The translations under genes and the position numbers were made by a program. From Bacillota bacterium (GTDB lineage: Bacteria > Bacillota > Clostridia > Lachnospirales > Lachnospiraceae), in assembly GCA_023398375.1 (NCBI GenBank), contig JAEWSH010000042.1:248001-312000 (forward strand): 64,000 nt of DNA. Reading direction: 5' to 3'. Of this stretch, positions 26,910 through 35,088 are shown piece after piece. The notes under the pieces are model-generated. The model did no database searches and was not told the DNA's origin. It was given only the letters and a program-made list of their open reading frames with translations. How positions within the stretch are numbered: position 1 is the first letter of the stretch; every line of letters starts with the position of its first letter.

Positions 26910-28032
26910 TGCGTATCACTTTCATAATAGCGCAGATTTTTTCCACATCGCTGTCCTCCATTCTTCCGTGAAGTGGAAGAGCGAGTACTCTGTCAGCAAT
27001 TTTGTTAGCAACTGGAAGCAGTTGTCTTGATGAGGATGCATAATCCTTGTAACATTGGAAATTACTGCACAGAGGAGAAAAATATTTTCTTGCTATCACA
27101 TTATATCCTATTAATTTATCAAATACTTCATCACGTGAAAGTCCATATTCATTTTTGTCTATCTTTATTACAAAATATGGGTAGTTATGCGTAATACCAT
27201 CTAAATCTTTACTGGTAGTAATACCAGGAATGTTTTTAAGCATATTCCGATATAGGTTTGTAATTTCTCTACGTTTTTCTATTTCTTCATTCACTTTATG
27301 AAGCAGAAGAATACCTACGGCTGCCTGAATTTCATTTAACTTTCCGTTTGTTCCCGGTTCTGTTACGTTGTCTAAATTTCTGATACCAAAATTTCTTAAA
27401 CTATCAGCTCTTTCCTTGTAATTAGGATTTTTAAAGACCAGTCCTCCGCCTTCAATTGTGTGGTAGATTTTAGTTGCATGAAAACTGAACATGGAGATAT
27501 CTCCAAAGGCTGAAATTGGTGTGCCGTTTATTTTTACTCCAAACGCATGAGCAGCATCGTATAATACCTTGAGACCATATTTATCTGCAATTTTTTGAAT
27601 TTTTTCTACATTACACGGGTATCCGAATACGTGTACAGGTAAGATTGCGGTGGTCCGTTCCGTTATTAAAGATTCGATCAAATCCGGATTCATATTAAAG
27701 GTATCCTCTTCAATATCACAAAAGACCGGTTTGATATTGTTCCAGGCCAAAGAATGAGTTGTTGCTGCAAAAGTAAAGGGAGTGGTAATTACTTCACCTG
27801 ACAACCTTAAAATTTTACATGCTAATTGTAATGCAACTGTTCCATTAGAAAAAACTGAAAGGTAGTCAGCCTCCAAAAAGGCAGATAGATCTTTTTCAAG
27901 CTGCTTTACCATGTTTCCATTATTACTCAACTGTTTACTTTCCCAAATCACCTTAAGCATTTTATTGAATTCATCAATATCAGGCAGTAAAGGTTGTGTG
28001 ATATAGAAAGGTTTTTTAAAGGGTTCTATCAT
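26902..28032 (-). CDS. DegT/DnrJ/EryC1/StrS sugar aminotransferase
   Basis: PLP-dependent aminotransferase of 376 residues acting on keto-sugar nucleotides. Motifs: FSNGTVALQLACKIL (cofactor phosphate binding), TTPFTFAATTHSL, LYDAAHAFGVKING (the aspartate contacting the pyridine ring), and MFSFHATKIYHTIEGGG with the Schiff-base lysine near residue 185. It should make an amino-deoxy sugar for the glycan assembled by the neighbouring transferases. No dedicated keto-sugar-forming dehydratase lies in the window, so the substrate must come from elsewhere. It is coupled to the NeuD-like gene, with a GT2 gene 43 bp upstream in the same direction. Confidence 0.92.
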   Translation of the reverse strand: MIEPFKKPFYITQPLLPDIDEFNKMLKVIWESKQLSNNGNMVKQLEKDLSAFLEADYLSVFSNGTVALQLACKILRLSGEVITTPFTFAATTHSLAWNNIKPVFCDIEEDTFNMNPDLIESLITERTTAILPVHVFGYPCNVEKIQKIADKYGLKVLYDAAHAFGVKINGTPISAFGDISMFSFHATKIYHTIEGGGLVFKNPNYKERADSLRNFGIRNLDNVTEPGTNGKLNEIQAAVGILLLHKVNEEIEKRREITNLYRNMLKNIPGITTSKDLDGITHNYPYFVIKIDKNEYGLSRDEVFDKLIGYNVIARKYFSPLCSNFQCYKDYASSSRQLLPVANKIADRVLALPLHGRMEDSDVEKICAIMKVIRNG

Positions 28033-28075
28033 AATATAGTTTCACCTTCCTAAAATTAATTTATATTTATATGAT

Positions 28076-28975
28076 TTAATTAGCATTATTTATAAAATAC
28101 GCTAAATTTTCCTGTGCCCATTCCGCATTATAAATATGATTTGAAATGGAGTCGATATCATTTGCGGAAGCACAGTAGACCGGTCGTGCACCGCTTTTTA
28201 AATCGTTTATGGTTTCATCAAATTTCCATCTATAATTTTTTTTGAATTCATCATTTTTATTTAGTTTTTCATAATTGGTAAAACAGGTTTCCGTATATTT
28301 ATTAAGATGGCATTGTGCTCTATATTCACAGGCATTGCATTCAATTTTCTGAGGCATTTGAATACTTATATTAGTTACAAAACCAGTCTTGAAAGAAGTA
28401 TAATTATTGATTCTGTTAGCAAGTTCAACTTCGCCAAAATAATTTTCCTCACACCAATATCCTATTTCATTAATAAGTTCAGGCCTTAGACAGATGCAGC
28501 AGCCAGGGACATAATTTTTTTCTATGTTAGGTTGATTGTTATCCACTTCAAGATAAAATATGCTGCCTTTTACTTTAGGAAGTATAGGAGGCAGCGGTTC
28601 TGAATCAGGTGGATCTCTTTGTATTCCAAGCATACCGACTTCAGGAAATGTTTCAAACACCTTTGAGAATCGGGATATCCAATCCTTTGTTTCTATATAT
28701 ACATCATTATCTACAGATATAAAATACTGGTCAGGTCTTCTTTTTAGAAGATTTAAATTTAAAGCATAAATCTGGCCGAAATTTAAATTGATCCTTGCCT
28801 TAGATATAATGCGGCTGTCTTTTATATTTTGGAGGTATTGCCAGGTACCATCGGTTGAACCGTTATCAATTATGTGCATTTCAAAATCATCACTTGAATT
28901 AAGAATGGATTTAAGATTCTTAACTGTTAACCCTAGACGGTTAAAAGTAACATAACTTAAAAGCGGAGGTAGCAT
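28076..28975 (-). CDS. GT2 glycosyltransferase with C-terminal Cys4 motif (paralogue C)
   Basis: Protein of 299 residues, first gene of the minus-strand glycan operon. GT-A fold with LSYVTFNRLGLTVKNLKSIL and DFEMHIIDNGSTDGTW; the metal triad is DND in FISVDNDVYI. The cysteine tail is CNACEYRAQC...TCF with spacing C-x2-C-x5-C-x8-C, identical to the two sister proteins, and it ends YCASANDIDSISNHIYNAEWAQENLAYF. AAAGG precedes the ATG. It probably shares a transcript with the aminotransferase and acyltransferase, and is therefore the transferase most directly tied to the modified sugar. Confidence 0.8.
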   Translation of the reverse strand: MLPPLLSYVTFNRLGLTVKNLKSILNSSDDFEMHIIDNGSTDGTWQYLQNIKDSRIISKARINLNFGQIYALNLNLLKRRPDQYFISVDNDVYIETKDWISRFSKVFETFPEVGMLGIQRDPPDSEPLPPILPKVKGSIFYLEVDNNQPNIEKNYVPGCCICLRPELINEIGYWCEENYFGEVELANRINNYTSFKTGFVTNISIQMPQKIECNACEYRAQCHLNKYTETCFTNYEKLNKNDEFKKNYRWKFDETINDLKSGARPVYCASANDIDSISNHIYNAEWAQENLAYFINNAN

Positions 28976-29152
28976 ACAGTTTTAGCCTTTCCTTATAAGT
29001 TTATATGGTTAGTCTATTTTATGTTATTCTATAAAAAATGCTACATAAATTATTCTTACATTTTTAGAATGTTTAAAAAAATGGTATATCCAATTCAACT
29101 TTCTATGTGTATTGCATATATTATAATTGAATGTAATGACTAATTATATGAG

Positions 29153-30340
29153 GTGACAATTATTGATAATAAGAATAAAGAAATAAAATGTCTGATTGAA
29201 GAAATTGACTGCCAGAGTACTATCAGTACACTTAGATATAATGAACCTACATTTATATATCAGGATACACCAATAAAAAATGGGATAGAAACTGTAGATG
29301 ACTTGGAGATTATTAAGAGGGTGGAAGATCACAGTAGCGAAAAAATACCAATTGAAAAAATTCCAATAGAAAACATCCCAATTAAAAGCGTAGTAAATAC
29401 TGACGTGGAAGGCAAATGTGTGGTAGAAGAAATTGACTGCCAGCAATCACTTATTAATATTGGATATCATGGAAATGAAGATAAAGCAGAAGCTGTAACA
29501 GTAGATAAAGAGATAACTGAATATAAAAAATTAGTTGAGTTGCCTGAGCATGTGGAGGATATATCCAGTAAGAATACGGCAGCCGCAGCAGCCGCAGCAG
29601 ACGCAGTAGCCGTAGCAGAAACAGCCGCCGCAGCAGCAGCGCAGCAGCCAATAGATTATAGCAAGCTTCTCGATATCGCAAAGTATTTTTCAGAATTTGA
29701 TATCAATAAATTTCTTAGTTCCAGTATTATTGCCTCGGTAGTGGATTATACCGCTGATAAAAGCAGTATATCAGAGGTAAGGGATGAAAGCTCTGATAAA
29801 ACGAAAAAAACTTTGGATTCAATGGAAACTGATGGGATGGAAACAAAAGATGGAATGGAAACAAAAGATAGAATGGAAGCCAAAGACGAAATGGAAACCG
29901 AAAACTCAAGGGAGACCGGTGATAGTATAGAAACTGGTATTGTAAAAGATATAGAGAATAGAAAAAGTGTTAAAGATTGGGCTAAGAAGGTATTACATAC
30001 TGGAGAAATAAATAAGGAAAACAAGATTGGTTTTCTAAGTTTGCTCTCGGTGTTAGGATTGGCTGGAATTTTTACGGGTAACAGAGCTTGTCTCGCATTT
30101 TTTGGTTTTCTCTATTTCATCCGGTATTTCTTTTTCCTACGTGATGATAGTTTTAAAGACAGCTTGTTAAAGGCTGGAAAAGTAGGATTTTTTACAAATA
30201 TTACAATTTCTGTAATGACGATTATACTGTGGCTGTTGATTAAAAAAGCTGTATTGTTTCCTATTGGCTTGAGCTTAGGAATTGCCTTTCCAGTTATTGT
30301 TTTTACGGTAATATTAGAAGTATGTATAAGGAAAAAATAA
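29153..30340 (+). CDS. Low-complexity, repeat-bearing membrane protein (C-terminal DUF3796-like region)
   Basis: Unrecognised protein of up to 395 residues. It contains two copies of an EEIDCQ motif (about residues 15-25 and 92-97), a KIPIEKIPIENIPI repeat, an alanine tract (about 142-163), and four tandem DGMETK-like hexads (about 227-250). The C-terminus has two to three hydrophobic helices from about 285 (FLSLLSVLGLAGIFTGNRACLAFFGFLYFIRYFF) that recall the clostridial DUF3796 family. The start is uncertain: the GTG used here is part of the AGGTGA ribosome-like sequence, and an ATT codon a few bases later would sit at ideal distance. It is divergent from the glycan operon and may be its surface partner (inference). 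Confidence 0.65.
   Translation: MTIIDNKNKEIKCLIEEIDCQSTISTLRYNEPTFIYQDTPIKNGIETVDDLEIIKRVEDHSSEKIPIEKIPIENIPIKSVVNTDVEGKCVVEEIDCQQSLINIGYHGNEDKAEAVTVDKEITEYKKLVELPEHVEDISSKNTAAAAAAADAVAVAETAAAAAAQQPIDYSKLLDIAKYFSEFDINKFLSSSIIASVVDYTADKSSISEVRDESSDKTKKTLDSMETDGMETKDGMETKDRMEAKDEMETENSRETGDSIETGIVKDIENRKSVKDWAKKVLHTGEINKENKIGFLSLLSVLGLAGIFTGNRACLAFFGFLYFIRYFFFLRDDSFKDSLLKAGKVGFFTNITISVMTIILWLLIKKAVLFPIGLSLGIAFPVIVFTVILEVCIRKK
29577..29649 (+). repeat. GCN-rich alanine tract
   Basis: GC-rich run of GCA/GCC codons, broken by a few GAC, GTA and GAA codons, inside an AT-rich gene. It encodes two alanine blocks. Such triplet tracts expand and contract without changing frame. Confidence 0.7.
29831..29902 (+). 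repeat. Four tandem 18-bp repeats
   Basis: Units at 29831, 29849, 29867 and 29885 follow GATGGAATGGAAACAAAA with increasing divergence. They encode DGMETK, DGMETK, DRMEAK, DEMETE. The first two differ at only one position, suggesting recent duplication. Confidence 0.85.
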
Positions 30341-30351
30341 TTATTCGACTA

Positions 30352-30397
30352 AAATCCGCAAAAATCAGGAATTTTTCAGCCCGATTTTTGCGGATTT
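30352..30397. terminator. Bidirectional terminator between convergent genes
   Basis: Perfect 15-bp stem AAATCCGCAAAAATC / complement with a 16-nt loop and A/T tracts on both sides. It serves the plus-strand membrane protein gene and the minus-strand activase gene. Confidence 0.8.
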
Positions 30398-30490
30398 AAA
30401 TTTGTAAAAAATATAAGTTGAATATAAGTAAATAAAATATATCGAAGCAGGGTGAAGCAGAAAAAGCACATAAATGATTCTTTTCTATGA

Positions 30491-33400
30491 TTAGAATGCC
30501 TTTGCTCTTTCCAGCATTAATTTCACACGATTGATCTGGTTGACCTCGCTGGCACCCGGATCGTAATCTACCGCTAATATATTGATTTGCGGATATCGTT
30601 CTTTTAACGTTTTGATCATGCCTTTTCCGGTAATATGGTTGGGTAGACAGGCAAAGGGCTGCATACAAATAATATTATTGGTTCCATCTTCGATCAGCTC
30701 AATCATTTCAGCAGTGAGCAGCCATCCTTCTCCAGACCTGTTGCAAAGGGAAAGAATGGGTTCTGTCTTTTTTGCCATTTCAAATATTGTATTTGGAGCC
30801 GTAAACCGTTGACTTTTTTGAAGTGCATTTCTGATATCTTTTCGGTACCGTTCTACATATCGGATCAAAGTATTGGAAAGCATCCTTCGTCCTTTGCTGC
30901 CGCTTAGAAAACGGTTGTCGGATTCTCCGCCATATGCACAATAGAGGAAAAAATCCATAAGGCCGGGGACAACCATTTCAGCGCCCATATCCTCGATAAA
31001 ATCAACCAAATTGTTGTTGGCAGCCGGATGGTATTTTACGAGGATTTCCCCGACAAGGCCAACCCGTACTTTTTCTTCCTTCCGTATCGGTATATTTTCA
31101 AAATCTTTTACAATCTTATAAATGTTTTGTCGAAAGACAGTATAATTCCCTTGGCGGACATTGACTTTGCATCTTTCCATCCAATGGGAAAAAAGTTGGT
31201 TAGTGGATCCTTTGTCGATTTCATAAGGTCGGTTATGAAAAAGAATTTCCATGAGCATATCGCCGTATAGAATCGCCATGATTGATTTTTTTATTAAAGG
31301 CACGGTAATTGGAAAGCTGGAATCTTTTTCAAGACGGACAGCATTGAGTGACAGGATGGGTACTTGTTCAAAGCCGGCTGCTGACATTGCTTTTTTTAAT
31401 AAAGCCAAATAGTTGCTGGCCCTGCAAGGTCCCCCGCTCTGGCTCATGATTACCGCTGTCGACTGAAGATTATATTTGCCCGACAGCAGAGCGCGAAGGA
31501 TTTGCCCAATCACAATAATGGAAGGGTAACAGGAATCATTATTTACATATTTCAGTCCGGTTTCGATATCTTCCTTATCCACAGTAGGAAGGACTTCCAG
31601 CAGATAACCCTCGGAACGTATGGCTTCCTGTAGCAGTGCAAAATGGATGGGAGCCATCTGCGGCGCTAAAATTGTATATTTACTGCGTACCTTCTTTAAT
31701 GAGAAGCTGTTTTTTGGCTCCACATCCTGTGCTACTTGACAAGTTTTATTTCCATTTTGGGATTTCATTGCAGCTTTTAATGACCTTAACCGGATTTTCA
31801 CCGCACCTAGATTACTTGCTTCATCAATTTTTATTAAGGTATAGATCTTTCTATTATGATCTAATATTTCCTTAGCCTGTTCTGCGGCAACAGAATCCGG
31901 ACCGCAGCCAAAAGAATTCAATTGTACCAGTTCCAGATTAGCTTGTCCGGATACAAAATCTGCAGCTTCATAAAGGCGGGAATGATACATCCATTGATCG
32001 AGAACTCTTAACGGCCTCTTGACATGTCCCAGATGAGCAACAGAATCCTCCGTGAACACAGCTAACCCCATTGAGGTAATTAAGTTTGGAATTCCATGAT
32101 TAATTTCCAGGTCCAGATGATAAGGTCTTCCGGATAGGACGATTCCACAGTTCCCTGTTTCTTTCAAATAACGGAGAACCTCTTCTCCCTTCTTTTGTAT
32201 ATCTGTTTTGAACTGGAGGTCTTCTGCCCATGCAAGCGCAAGTGCATTTTCTACTTCCTTTTTGGTAATGCCGAATGATTTGAATTCATCATAAAGCCTG
32301 TGCGCAAGCGCATTCCTGTTGTCATACGGCAGGAAAGGGAAATGAAGGACTACATCATTTTCACGCAGTGCATCTATATTAGCATGAATGACCTCCGCAT
32401 AAGCAATTACCATCGGACAGTTGAAATAATTGTCAGCACCGATAAATTCCACTTTTTCCTTTGGAATACAGGGATAAAATATATGCTTAACATTTTGCCT
32501 GATGAGAGCCATAATATGTCCATGTACAAGTTTTGCAGGATAACAAGCCGTATCGGATGGAATCGTATCCATCCCCAGCTCAAATATTTGCCGGTTGGAT
32601 TCCGGAGAGATCACCACTCGAAATCCAAGGTCGGTAAAAAAGGTAAACCAAAAAGGATAATTTTCATACATGTTCATAACTCTTGGAATTCCGATTATTC
32701 CACGGGGGGCTTTTTCCGCTTCCAGCGGCTGGTATTGAAATAACCGTTTGTATTTATACGCATAAATATTCGGTATGTGCTGCTTTTTGTCAAGGCCCGC
32801 GCCTCTTTCACAGCGGTTTCCCGTTATCAGTTTTTTCCCATCATTAAAATGGTTTACAGTCAACAGGCAATTGTTGGTGCATTTTTTGCAGCGTGCTATT
32901 TTTGTATCTACCGAAAAGTCGTACAGTTGATCAGCGCTTATCAGAGAGGAGTGCATTCCTTCTTTCCAGGCGTTTTTGGCCAGAAGTGCTGCTCCGAAAG
33001 ATCCCATTAATCCGGAAATATCCGGACGTATGGCATCTTTTCCCGAAATCTTTTCAAAACTGCGCAGAACCGCATCATTCAAGAAGGTTCCTCCCTGAAC
33101 GATAATTTTATCCCCTAATTCGGAAGGGCTCTTTAGCTTAATTACTTTATACAGTGCATTCTTAATAACCGAATAGCACAAGCCGGCCGAAATATCTCCA
33201 ACAGAAACGCCTTCTTTTTGAGCCTGCTTTACCTTGGAATTCATAAAGACGGTACAGCGGGATCCCAGATCAATTGGATTTTCAGCTTTGATTCCAAGTG
33301 CAGAAAATTCTTGTATCGACAGCCCCAGAGATTTTGCAAAGGTTTCTAGGAAAGAACCGCAGCCGGAAGAACAAGCCTCATTTAGCACAACTGTGTTGAT

Positions 33401-34723
33401 AATGCCGTCGTTGATTTTCATATATTTCATATCCTGGCCGCCAATATCAAGGATCATTTCAACACCAGGTAAAAAGTATTTCGCTGCGGTGCAGTGAGCA
33501 ACTGTTTCAACTTCACCAAGATCGCAGGAAAAGGCTGTCTTAATCAAATCCTCCCCATAACCAGTAACGGCAGAATAAGCGATAACGGCTTCCTCAGGCA
33601 GATGAGAATAGATCTCTTTCAAGATAGATGCAGCCGATAAGAGCGGACTGCCGTCGTTATTGCGGTAACAGGAGAATAAGAGAAGTCCGTCTTTGTCAAT
33701 CAGCGAGGCCTTGCTGGTTGTAGATCCCATATCAAGACCGAGATAACAGAGTCCCCTGTAATGGTTCAGATCCGCTCTTTCCAACTTATGTCTTGCATGT
33801 CTTTCGATAAATTTCTGATATTCCAAATCATTGGAAAACAGCGGTTCAATCCTGCCTTCCAAAAGCTTGTGTTCTGTTTGGTCTGCCTTGCACCGGTTAA
33901 GTAATTGCATGAGCGAAATAGATTGTTCTCTGGTAGAAAGCGCAGCTCCGATAGCCACGTATACCTGCGCGTTCTCCGGTATCTCCATATCAAACTGCTC
34001 TAAATGTAAAGTTTCCTGAAAACGGCGCCGCAGTTGGGGGAGAAAATACAGAGGACCTCCCAGAAAACCAACTCTCCCTTTTATTTTTCTGCCGGCTGCC
34101 AATCCTCCGATTGTCTGATTTACAACCGCTTGAAAAACGGAAGCGGCGATATCTTCTTTTTTTGCGCCCTCATTTAGCAGTGCTTGTATATCGGTTTTTG
34201 CAAAAACTCCGCACCTTGCAGCAATAGGATAGATGACATTGCTATGTTCTGCAAGCGCATCAAGTCCTGCAGCATCGGTTTTCAAAAGAATTGCCATTTG
34301 ATCGATAAAAGCGCCGGTTCCTCCTGCACAGATTCCATTCATCCTTTGATCGGTACCGTTATCAAAAAAGGTGAGTTTTGCGTCTTCTCCCCCAAGTTCA
34401 ATAATGACATTGACGTTCGGTATATACCGCCCGGCCGCAGTACATCCGGCTATCACTTCTTGTACAAACGGTAGATCCAGCCGCTCTGAAATGGAGATAC
34501 CTCCTGAACCTGTAATGGCTGCGTTGACGTTTATATCACCTACGGTGTCATACAATTCTTTAAAAAGTCTCTCTAAAGCAGACCAAAGATCAGCATGATG
34601 TCTGTGGTAATTGCTATACAGCAATTTATCATGGCTGTCCAAAACAGCAAGCTTAACAGTTGTTGAACCAACGTCAATACCAAGACGATATATGTTGTCA
34701 TCAGAATTGATTGCTTTACCCAT
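30491..34723 (-). CDS. Giant acyl-CoA dehydratase activase-related protein (two BadF/BcrA ATPase domains, DUF2229)
   Basis: Cytosolic iron-sulfur ATPase-like protein of 1410 residues. Two ASKHA ATPase domains occur in tandem: DVGSTTVKLAVLD...LGGEDAKL...CAGGTGAFID (about 15-290) and LDMGSTTSKASLID...DIGGQDMKYM...ACSSGCGSF (about 330-600). A Cys-rich link CKKCTNNCLLTVN is followed by DUF2229 (IGIPRVMNMYENYPFWFTFFTDLGF) and an HgdB-like dehydratase-subunit region to the end (GGPCRASNYLALLKKAM). Relatives use ATP to inject an electron into 2-hydroxyacyl-CoA dehydratases. The physiological role of this long form, common in clostridia, is not established, and no dehydratase subunits are adjacent. 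It is monocistronic. Confidence 0.85.
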   Translation of the reverse strand: MGKAINSDDNIYRLGIDVGSTTVKLAVLDSHDKLLYSNYHRHHADLWSALERLFKELYDTVGDINVNAAITGSGGISISERLDLPFVQEVIAGCTAAGRYIPNVNVIIELGGEDAKLTFFDNGTDQRMNGICAGGTGAFIDQMAILLKTDAAGLDALAEHSNVIYPIAARCGVFAKTDIQALLNEGAKKEDIAASVFQAVVNQTIGGLAAGRKIKGRVGFLGGPLYFLPQLRRRFQETLHLEQFDMEIPENAQVYVAIGAALSTREQSISLMQLLNRCKADQTEHKLLEGRIEPLFSNDLEYQKFIERHARHKLERADLNHYRGLCYLGLDMGSTTSKASLIDKDGLLLFSCYRNNDGSPLLSAASILKEIYSHLPEEAVIAYSAVTGYGEDLIKTAFSCDLGEVETVAHCTAAKYFLPGVEMILDIGGQDMKYMKINDGIINTVVLNEACSSGCGSFLETFAKSLGLSIQEFSALGIKAENPIDLGSRCTVFMNSKVKQAQKEGVSVGDISAGLCYSVIKNALYKVIKLKSPSELGDKIIVQGGTFLNDAVLRSFEKISGKDAIRPDISGLMGSFGAALLAKNAWKEGMHSSLISADQLYDFSVDTKIARCKKCTNNCLLTVNHFNDGKKLITGNRCERGAGLDKKQHIPNIYAYKYKRLFQYQPLEAEKAPRGIIGIPRVMNMYENYPFWFTFFTDLGFRVVISPESNRQIFELGMDTIPSDTACYPAKLVHGHIMALIRQNVKHIFYPCIPKEKVEFIGADNYFNCPMVIAYAEVIHANIDALRENDVVLHFPFLPYDNRNALAHRLYDEFKSFGITKKEVENALALAWAEDLQFKTDIQKKGEEVLRYLKETGNCGIVLSGRPYHLDLEINHGIPNLITSMGLAVFTEDSVAHLGHVKRPLRVLDQWMYHSRLYEAADFVSGQANLELVQLNSFGCGPDSVAAEQAKEILDHNRKIYTLIKIDEASNLGAVKIRLRSLKAAMKSQNGNKTCQVAQDVEPKNSFSLKKVRSKYTILAPQMAPIHFALLQEAIRSEGYLLEVLPTVDKEDIETGLKYVNNDSCYPSIIVIGQILRALLSGKYNLQSTAVIMSQSGGPCRASNYLALLKKAMSAAGFEQVPILSLNAVRLEKDSSFPITVPLIKKSIMAILYGDMLMEILFHNRPYEIDKGSTNQLFSHWMERCKVNVRQGNYTVFRQNIYKIVKDFENIPIRKEEKVRVGLVGEILVKYHPAANNNLVDFIEDMGAEMVVPGLMDFFLYCAYGGESDNRFLSGSKGRRMLSNTLIRYVERYRKDIRNALQKSQRFTAPNTIFEMAKKTEPILSLCNRSGEGWLLTAEMIELIEDGTNNIICMQPFACLPNHITGKGMIKTLKERYPQINILAVDYDPGASEVNQINRVKLMLERAKAF

Positions 34724-35088
34724 AAAATCTGATATTCTCCCTTCCCATATGATAGATAACAGACTGCGGAAATATACGCAGTCTATTTCTAGTTTTCCAA
34801 AAAATAGAAGAAATATTCTATGGGTATCTTTAAAATAAAATTATGAATAAGTGATAAAAAATTTTTCTTGACATATAGTCACGAGTTTCACATTTGAGCC
34901 GATACGGCTATACAGTATCGGTTTATTTTCATATGGTTTTTAAATCCGTTATTGTAGATAAAAATGTGATTCTACGGTATAATGTAGATAAATATCAACA
35001 AGTCTGCAAAATGCAGATCATGCCCTAAATTTTTAGTTACCATTCTCTATTTGTATAAGAAAAGTACATGATTGAGGAGGTGTATATG
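34724..35088. promoter_or_regulatory. Divergent intergenic region with hairpin and promoter-like elements
   Basis: 365 bp between the divergent activase and GGDEF genes. It holds a TTGACA at 34868, a hairpin CCGATAC / GTATCGG (34899-34921) followed by TTTATTTT, and a TATAAT at 34978 flanked by two GTAGATAAA copies. These suggest a plus-strand promoter close to 34978 and possibly an attenuator upstream; nothing coding is seen. Confidence 0.4.

Noticed and set aside
29454..30024. Minus-strand frames opposite the Ala-rich gene (Leu/Arg- and Phe/Pro-rich)
   Set aside because: Low-complexity shadows created by the repeat codons on the other strand; no starts with ribosome sites.
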